From NCBI RefSeq assembly GCF_030035675.1, contig NC_084484.1, positions 188,110,934 to 188,174,933 on the forward strand: DNA of 64,000 nt. Reading direction: 5' to 3'. The position numbers were made by a program, and so were the translations under genes. This document shows positions 20,314 through 29,300 of this stretch, one piece after another. The notes beneath the pieces are model-generated. The model saw only the letters and a program-made list of their open reading frames with translations, ran no database searches and was not told the origin of the DNA. Positions within the stretch are counted from its first letter, which is position 1. Each line of letters opens with the position of its first letter. Source of the stretch: Rhineura floridana. Taxonomy: Eukaryota > Chordata > Lepidosauria > Squamata > Rhineuridae.

Positions 20314-23300
20314 CTGTTTGGGGCGGGGGGAATCATGTCAGGTCCACAGTGTCAGTCCCTGGAGCTGCCTGGAGAGCCCAAAACTCTGTTCTTCCACACC
20401 TCAAGTGGACATGGCTGTTCATAGGACAACAGGGCTATGAGGAAGAAGCCCCTGGCGTGCCTGCCCAGACTTGCCCCACCTCAATACTCCCCCAAAAGGC
20501 TGCAGGACTCTCGGCCTCCAGAACTGAATTGCTATCCCCTACTCTTTAGTCAATCAGGTCTCTTCCCCATGACCCACGTACACACACATAAGCCTGCCTG
20601 CCCTTCCACATGTGAAAAATTAAGCCAACCTCTAACTTAATTCAAGACACAGCTTAGCCAGGAACCTATTTCCAGTGCTTGTCTCCTTGAGGAAGAGAGT
20701 GCCTTTGAGCATGCACCCTTTCCCTCAGCTCTGAGTAACCCCCATGCCTCTGGTGCTAGAGGGGAGGGCATCCAAGGGACGGCTGTTTTCAGCTATGGAA
20801 AGAAGCAATCTCAAGTACCGTGAATAATGTAAACGTCCTTGGAGTGAGGGCAAGTGAAGGCGGCATCTGCTTCCACCAGCCCCAGCTCTCCTTTCAGGAA
20901 CCGCGGGTAGCCCTCCATGCGGCTGTAGCCAGGGCCAGCTCGGTAGATGGTGACCTCAGAGCCCTACAAGTAGAAATGGAGAGGGCAGCGGGTTGTTGGC
21001 AAGTCCAGCCAAGGGGGGTGGCATAGGTAGATCGGGAGCAGGTTTCCAACTTCGGCCTTGCCTTTCCCACCCCTTCAGCTGCCTTTTGCCTGAGACACAA
21101 CTGGTTACTAGCCACAATGGCTACGTTTTCCCATCCACCGCAGGATGCCTTTGGCTGCCAGTTGCTCAGACTGGCAAGGAGGGCAAGTGTGCTGCACTTT
21201 GCTCAGGTCCTGCCTTGGGTTCCCCATCACGCTGGGCATCTGGCTGGCCGCAGTGAGGAGGACAGGACTAGACAGGCCCCCGTTGGCCTGATCCAGCACC
21301 CGCAGGGCTCTTCTGATATTGCGGTGTTATTTTTGCTGAACAAAAAGGCCCCGCAAGCATGGCTGCCTTTTCTCCTGGGGTAAGGTCCCCAAATCCCCCA
21401 GTGCTGCAACAGGGCGGCCCATTTCTGAGCCTGATGAACCCAATGCAAAGAGCTGGAGCGGGGGGGGGGGGGAGGAGTTGAGAGTTAATATTTGAGGGGG
21501 CCTCTGCCTCTGGATGGAGCACAGGAGCCAATGTGGCGGTTGTGCAGTTGCCTGTTGGTGTGATCACAGCCTAGGAGTCCCTCTTCAAGGCTCTGGGCCT
21601 CCTCCTTGTTTTAGGCCACACGCTTTGGCTGGAACAGTCATGTTATCTGAGGGGAGAGGCTGCCCCTCCAGGCTAGAATCTGGCACCTGCCCCTCGGTCT
21701 GGCTCCCCCCCCCCAAGGGAGATGTGCCGGGGAGTCTCCTTTCACAGCAGCAAGTCAACTGCTGGCCCTTTTGGAGAACCATGGAGATGACCCACATGAG
21801 GCATGAGTGCCCCTAGGAGGACCTTCCCTCCATATGCCTCCCCCTCCCTAATACACCTGGCAGAAGAGGTACTCCTCCCTGCCCCCCACCTGGATCAGGT
21901 GGAGCTTGTCCTCCCAGCTGAAGGCCGCATCCACTTCCCCCTCCAGGCCCTTCCAAGTGTGGCTGAGAGGCCACGAGTGCCAGCCGTCCCGCGCAGAGTC
22001 AACACGAAAGTATTGCCCCCCTGTGAGGAGAAGGAGGAGGAGAAATGGGGGCCGTCTCTGCAGCACCCGTTTACAAGAGCTTTGGCCCTACACCCACACC
22101 AGCTACCCAGCTGGCCTTTGGGTTCTCGCTCTGAGGGACTCTGCCCTGCACAGAACCACATGTATGCATGGTGAGAGTGGGAGGGAGCCCCGCTATCTCA
22201 GACTGGAGAAAATTGCAGGGTCCAATTGCAGGGTCCTAGTCAGAGGCAGCATGCTTCTGAAAACCAGTTGCTGGAAGCCTCAGGAGGGGAGAGTGTTCTT
22301 GCACTCGGGTCCTGCTTGCGGGCTTCCCCCAGGCAGCTGGTTGGCCACTGTGAGAACAGGATGCTGGACTGGATGGGCCACTGGCCTGATCCAGCAGGCT
22401 CTTCTGATGTTCTTATGTTCTTATGTCCTGCTGCCAGCTCCTTTCGTTGTCTCTCTCTCCCCCCCAAAATCCCCCCTTCCAATGTCAGCATGCCCCATGA
22501 CCCCCTCTTGCCCCCCATACAAGCGTGCTCCCACTTGCTTACCACGGAAAGCATATATCCGCCCAGAATCATCCGAGGAGAGGGCCTGGAAGGGCTGCCC
22601 ACTGCAGGGGTCCACTATAGCCCTCAGGGTGGCATTGGCATGTGTTGCATGCCCGTGACCTGCCAGTGAGAGACAGGGATTTGCAACAAAGGGATAGAGA
22701 ACAGAAACTTCCAGGGGTATGGTGACCTCCACAGAAGAGCTCGGACACTGTTCCAGTTGGTGACCCAGAGAAACTGCTCTGTCTGTGGACCCACAGCTAA
22801 GATGGCTCACTGAATCTGACCCCTGCAGGAGCCAAGGAAGTGCCCTTGTTCACTGGACAACTTTTGGGCTGTTCATCATTGGGAGGTTCATGAGAGCCTC
22901 TGAAGTTGTGTTGCTTCCCAGAAGAAGCACTGACAGGCTTCGTCTGCTGGGCGTTTAGAATACAGGTGTGGCAACACTCTGCGGGCCAAGGAGGTAGTGG
23001 GTTTCAACAGCATCAAAGGGGGGTGTCTCAGAAAAGCAGATTTCAGTGCACACGGGGGGGCTCCATACTCTACAAGGTGAAATCCCACCATAAAATCACC
23101 CAGTCAGCTCCAGAGGATGGCACCATCAGGCACTTGCTGAGTCCCCAAGACTGGCAAAGGGTAACGCACCCTTACTTTGTATGGAGCACCACAGAGGCAG
23201 GTTTTTTGCCTGAATCCCCCACCTTTTCCAAGTGAAGTCATACCCCAAGGCTGCTCTACTAACCCCCACCCATCCCCTGCACCAATCTTCAAGGTGGCAT

Positions 23301-26300
23301 GGTCATTATTATTATTATTATTATTATACCGCCCCATAGTCAAAGTTCTCTGGGCAGTTCACAACAATTAAAAACATTACTGCATGTAATTTAAGAAGGG
23401 GAGGAAATATTGATGATGCACTTGGTGATTCAGATTTTAGGGGGCGGCAGGCAAGAGATGGTGACATGGCTCAGCACCTGTCACTTGATAGCAGCAAGTG
23501 ACAGCAACTGGAAAAGCTGCCACTCTTGGAGATGGGGGTTCAAAGTGGGTCCCCACTGAACTCATTCCCTGTGACCACCTCAGCCCATAAGCCATGCAGC
23601 TAAATTTGGTTGGCTGCGCTGCCGCAGGCTGAGAGGCTGAGCCGGTGTCACATGGCAAACATTTCTTGTCAGAGAGTCCTGAATGGCTACCACAGCTGGG
23701 ATTTGCCACTTTGGGAGAAGCACTTTAGACCCTGTGGCCTCTCTGGTGCTGGAAGATGCTCATTGAGACCAACAGCCCCACAAAGCCACTGCTCCTCAGA
23801 GCCTACAGGAGATGCACCTGTTGCTGCCCTTGGCTCTGGCAGAAGAAACTCTCCTCGGGACAGATCTTGCAGGAGAAGTGCACTTGTTTGCTTTACTTTC
23901 TTGCAGGAGCCCAAGGTTTGCTCTCTGCCGTTTCCTTGAGCCCAGAGCTCTTGTTACGAGTCTAGCCTTCTGTTAACCACCCGGCCGAAGCTGCGTTTTT
24001 CCAAGGTGGGCTGAGCTGGGTCTGGAAGCTCCTTAAGCAGCTTCAGTACAGGGGAGGGAAGCGCGGGGGGGGAGAGAAAGAGGGCTCACCTCTTCCAGGG
24101 CAGCGCATGAAGTAGTCCCTGGCATCCCGTGGGTAGTTGGGGGGAACCTCACCCGTGGCAGGGTTGAAGCGCACGAAGCGGATGCCCTGGAAGCAGTAAT
24201 AGCACTCCAGCCAGCGGATAGCAGCAGAGCAGTTGGCCACTGCAGGCCACGACCGCTGTTTCAGTGCATTGGTTGCCAGGTCATAAGAGAAGACCACAGG
24301 GCCTGCGGGAGAAAGTGTGGGGCCGGAGGGGTGTCAGTGGCTGCCTCCTCTACATGCAGGGAGGAGCCTGTTCTGCAGAAATGACACCACAGTTAACAAG
24401 GGCAGGAGCACTGGGCTGGGGGGGGTTGGTTGGGGCTGCGGGGCTGGGCCAAGCTGGGCTTTGCCATTGTGGAAGGAGGGGGGCAGGCAGAAGTACAAAG
24501 GGTGCTGCCCGGCGTGGGGGGGATGCTGGTGAAATCACAGGTGGGCATAAGAAAAGTCAGACCATGAGCCAAACCCCTACAGAAGGCAGCACCGTGGGAA
24601 AGGGCTGGTGCCGAGGCTCAGGGCCGTGTTAGGGCTCCCTGGTCCCCTACTCTCCCAGGTGGGGAGAGGGCCACTGTCACTGCCGCCGCTCTTGCCCTCA
24701 GGTCCTCTTGTGAGCTTCCCTTGGAGGCATCTTGCTGGCCCCAGTGAGAACAGAGAGCTGGACTAGGCGGGCCCCCTTTGTCCCGGCCCAGATGCTGCGG
24801 GGCTCTTCTTACACTCTCTTGTCTGCACAAACTGGCTTCCCAGTTGTTCACCCTCCTGACTCGAACTCTTGTGGGCTAGCAGTCTCTAGGCCTGGAGTGG
24901 GGAAGCATCCCTGGCCACTGGCCATGCTTGCTGGGGCTGCTGAGAGCTGCAGTTCAGCAGCCTCTGCAGGGCCAAAGGCTCCCCATGTCTGCTGGGAGAG
25001 AATGCTCAGCCCCCTCCAGCACGAAACACAACTCTCAAGATGCTTCTAGGGAAGCCACGACAATCAAAGCCACGTCCCTTCGCAGGGCAGCTGTGCCCAA
25101 ATGGCACTTCTGCTTTGGGGGCTGCTGGAAGAGACCCTTCCTCGGAAGTCCCGAGGGCAGGGCAGGGAGGCGCCTGGCTGGGCTGCTGCAGCCCCTCAGA
25201 GGCGAGTCCTTCCAGGAATCAGGGCCAGTGGTGGGAAAGGCCACGAAAGCAGCTGCCAGGGCTGGCAGCCCAGAGGGAGGGAAGGAGGGGGCGGTTGGGG
25301 TCGGGGCCTGCACAAAGGAGCCAAGGGAGACCCTGCCCCTGGGAGCTCCTGGATGGCAGAGGCTCTGGTTGGAGACCACCAGCCCTTTCAGAGGTGGGGA
25401 CAGGTGGCTCCTGCTGTCCCTGCCCCCCCCTGCCACGAACACGATCGCTCTCACCCCTGAAGAAGAGGACTGTCTCGGCCATGCATTCCTTGGGGTGGCA
25501 CTCCACAGCTGCGTCCAGGTCCCCGGGCACTCCTTTAAACTCTTCCTGGATGAGCCGGGGGTAGCCAGGCCTCAGCTTGCCCTGGGCATAAGCCCAGACC
25601 CACTTGCCCTGCAAGGCAACAGCAGATCCACTATTCCACATATGGACAGCGCGCAGCACCCATGCCCACAGTGGCTTCCCCACAGGCCTCCCTCCCTTGT
25701 GCACCCAGAGGGGGAGAGGGCAGCTCAGCTGGAGAGGAGCCCACCTCCTGCTTCCTCCCAATCCTGGCCCCCATGTGCCCACGGCACTGTGCCCTCCCCA
25801 CTGTTGGAATATGTGGGTCAACTTGAACTGGTGGGTTGGGGCTGCATGGGGTTTAAAAGGGTAGCTAGAGTGGAGACCTCCAGATGGCTAGGCTAATACC
25901 TATCCTTTGATCTCCTGCTGACTCTCCCTTCCTACTAGACTGATATGCAGAGGATGTTGACCACATCTCCTTCTTCCTTCCTTCTTTCTCTTGAGAGGGA
26001 AAGCAGACATTTTCTCTTTGTCTCTCTCCTCCAAGCATGAGGGCAAACACTAGGCTTAGTGTTTGCATCTCCAACTTAGCTAGTTAGCTAGATGTAGAAC
26101 TCTTTCCTATCAAGCATGTATTTCCAGAATAAAGTCGTTATTTCTTATTTTAAAGCTTAAAGTCTCTGTCTGACTAATCTGCAGGGAAGGTGTAATCTTT
26201 AGCAAAGATTCAAACACACCTAAAGGCTCACTCAGTCTCTCCATTCCCAGCATCGCCACTCTCCGACACACTTGAGCAGAACAGCAACTCTCCCCACTTG

Positions 26301-29300
26301 TGATTCCCAGCAGCTGGTTATGCAGAGGCATAGTGGAGGTAGAACAGCCATTGTGGCTAGTAGCCATTATATAGCTTGTACTTCCAGAATAAAGAAGTTA
26401 TTTCTTATTTGAAAGCTTAAAGTCTCAGTCTGACTAATTCCAGGGAAGGTGTAATCTTTAGCAAAGATTCAAGCACACAAAGGTTCACTCAGATGCCTAA
26501 TTTTGCTACTCTGCAACACCCACCCCTGGACCTCAGGGCCTCCCATCCCTTCCCATCCATGATGCCAAAGGTCATTTCCACTTCTAAGGCCAAAGGCCAT
26601 CTACGGCCTTTGAGGGGCTGCATATGGTGGCAGGCTGGGGGCACCCCTCCCTCCTTCCCTCCCAGGTCCCCTGCCCCAGGGAAGCCTGTGGGGCTATTGG
26701 GGGTGGGGAGAGTCATGCTCCTGGCTGTGAGGAGAGGTGTCCTCAGTTTCAGCCCACACACCTGGAAAAGGAACACATTGTCATGGGCGACTGGGTGGCT
26801 GAGGTGGTGAATCCGGAGGGCAGCATCGACGGGGCCCTGGATTTCAGGCCAGGTGGCGTTGATGGGCTCAGCAGCACCATTGAAGCCCTTCCAGACAAAC
26901 TCCCCTTTGGAGGAGGAAGGGGAGACCCATGGGAAGACGCTGGGGTGAGTGGGGGCAAGGCTGGGCCCACAGCACACGTGGCTGGCTTCACCCCACCAGA
27001 ACTGATGATTCCGAGAGCCTCAGACTCTTCTGTGTGGGTCTCTACTCAGGAGGCTCCCTCCGCCTGCACGAACCCACACTCACGCAGAGGTCTGTGTCCA
27101 GAGCCCCCCACCCCTCCTCCTCTCCTCCTCCTGAGGAGTGCAGCCTCTCAGCCAGCCCACCCAGCCCCTCCTTCCTAAGCAACCCAGGCAAAGACCTCCT
27201 CAGGCCTCACCCTGCCACCATGGGAAGAGAGGGGTGGGGCTGAAGAGAGGGGGTCAGATCATGCCCACCCACCTACCTTTGAAGAAGAGCATGGTGCCTC
27301 TCTCATCCAGCGTGACAGCATCAAAGCCTTCCTCGTCTGCACAGCGCTGCACTGTCTCTGGAAGAACCAGTGAAGTCAGGAGAGTGCCAGACCCCCCCAA
27401 TGCACTCACAGTCCCCCCACCCTCTGATACACACTGACCCACCCCTCCTCCTTTCCACAGCAGTCTCCCTGCCTTGTGCAAGAAGCACCACACGGACTCC
27501 CCCACAAGTGCTTGTTGCACTGTGTGTAATTTGTGTGCTTAATTTAGTTTAAAGCAACACCACAGCAGCAGAGTAACAGCAGATGTTGAAATGCGAGTGT
27601 GCCAGTGTGTGCATGCGTTTACCTAAGAAAGCAGGCTTTTACCCTGCATCAGCATCACTGAGACTGGAGACTTAGCAAAATAAGAAAAGCTACTTTATTT
27701 AGAGAAATAGATAGTAGAGAGAAAGGCATACCTAGTTCTAACTAAGTTGGAGGCGCAACACCCAGGGGTGCGAGTTGACATCATGGCTAGGAGAGAGAGA
27801 GCAGAGACAAAAGGTGTCTCCTCTCTCCCGGACAGTCGGAGAAGAAAAAGAAACGAAAGGGCGGAAGGAAGAGGGGCAGGTAAGCTTCCCTAAAGGCGTC
27901 ACAGTCTAGCGACAGAAGGAAGTCAGTCAGAGCATCACAGGTAAAGGTAAACAAGCCTATCCATCTGAAGGATCCTAGCTCTATCTTCCTTCTGGAACAC
28001 AAATAAAAGAACAAAACAGGAGTTGCTCTTGTTGGAATGTATGAGGTTCAACTCCAACTTGGTGGGTTGGGGCTGCATGGGGTTAATAAGGGTAGCTAGA
28101 GAGAGCTAGACCTCTTGCTGGTTGAGGCTATACCTATCCCTTTGATCCTCTGCCGTCTCTTCCCTTCCTGCTAGGCTGATAAGCAAAGGAATGTTGATCT
28201 CAGTTCCTTCCCACCTTTCTCAGTTCTTCTGTTTCTCTCGAGAGGGGAGCAGACATCTTCTCTTTGTCTCTCCTCTCAACCAGGATGAGGGCGAGTACTG
28301 GGACCAGTGCTCGCTGCTCCAGCATAGCCAGTTAAGCTAGATATAGAACTCTTTCCTATCAAGCATGTACTTCCAGAATAAAGTAATTGTTTCTTATTTT
28401 ACAGCTTAAAGTCTCTGTCTGACTAATTTGCAGGGAAGGTAGAATCTTAGCAAAGATTCAAACACACACACTAAGCTCGCTCAATACTCTCCGTTCCGCA
28501 GCGCTACACAACTTTGCTACGCATCTCAATAGAGAGCAATTCCGACAGCTCTTGCCCCACTTCCAACAGTGTTCAGGTGAGCCCCATCATTTGCCCTGTG
28601 CCAGGGCAGCCCCCCTTCACCCCGCCCCCATTGCTAGCCCCCCTTGGCCTCAGACAGGTCCTCTCTCTGGGGAGGGAATGAAGAAACCCTAAAGGGTTAA
28701 AGGTTTGGGTTGGTTGGTTGGTTTATTTTACTAAGGCTTAAGTCTCAGTGATCTCAGTGCAGGGTAAACACAAACACTGGCACACACACAGCTCAGACCA
28801 TTGACGATCTCTGTGATTTACGTAACACTGTTGTGGTCAGACTACTTCCTGGTGAAGTTTGGATCCTTCCCTGCAGGGGTGGTGGACAGATTAATGGTCC
28901 ACCCCAGAGACTAAAGGGATCCACTGGATTTCTAAATGCTCTGGGGGAGTTTCCACTAGATAGAGCAGATGACCCCGTTGAAGCCCTTGTCACGCTGTGT
29001 AACAATGAGATGTGTTGGGCTCTTGACATGGTTGCCTCCAAGCACCCTCTCCAGCATTGTGGAACCCAGTTTGCACCTTCATATGCTAGTGAGCTAAGGG
29101 CAATGGAACAGGCTGGACAACAGTTAGAGCGAAAGTGGCGAAAGACATGTTGTGAGGCTGATCAGGCATGAGTAAAACATCATAACCGTGCCTATTGTGT
29201 GTTGGTGAGGGTGGTGAAGAAGGCCCACTTCTCTGCCATCATCACATCCTCAAGTAACCAACTAGAGGAGCTTTTCCGTATTGTCTAAGGTCTGTCAGCT

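Noticed and set aside
24928-25896. A 322-codon plus-strand frame
   Set aside because: It is antisense to HPX exon 5 and extends into an LTR. Composition explains it.
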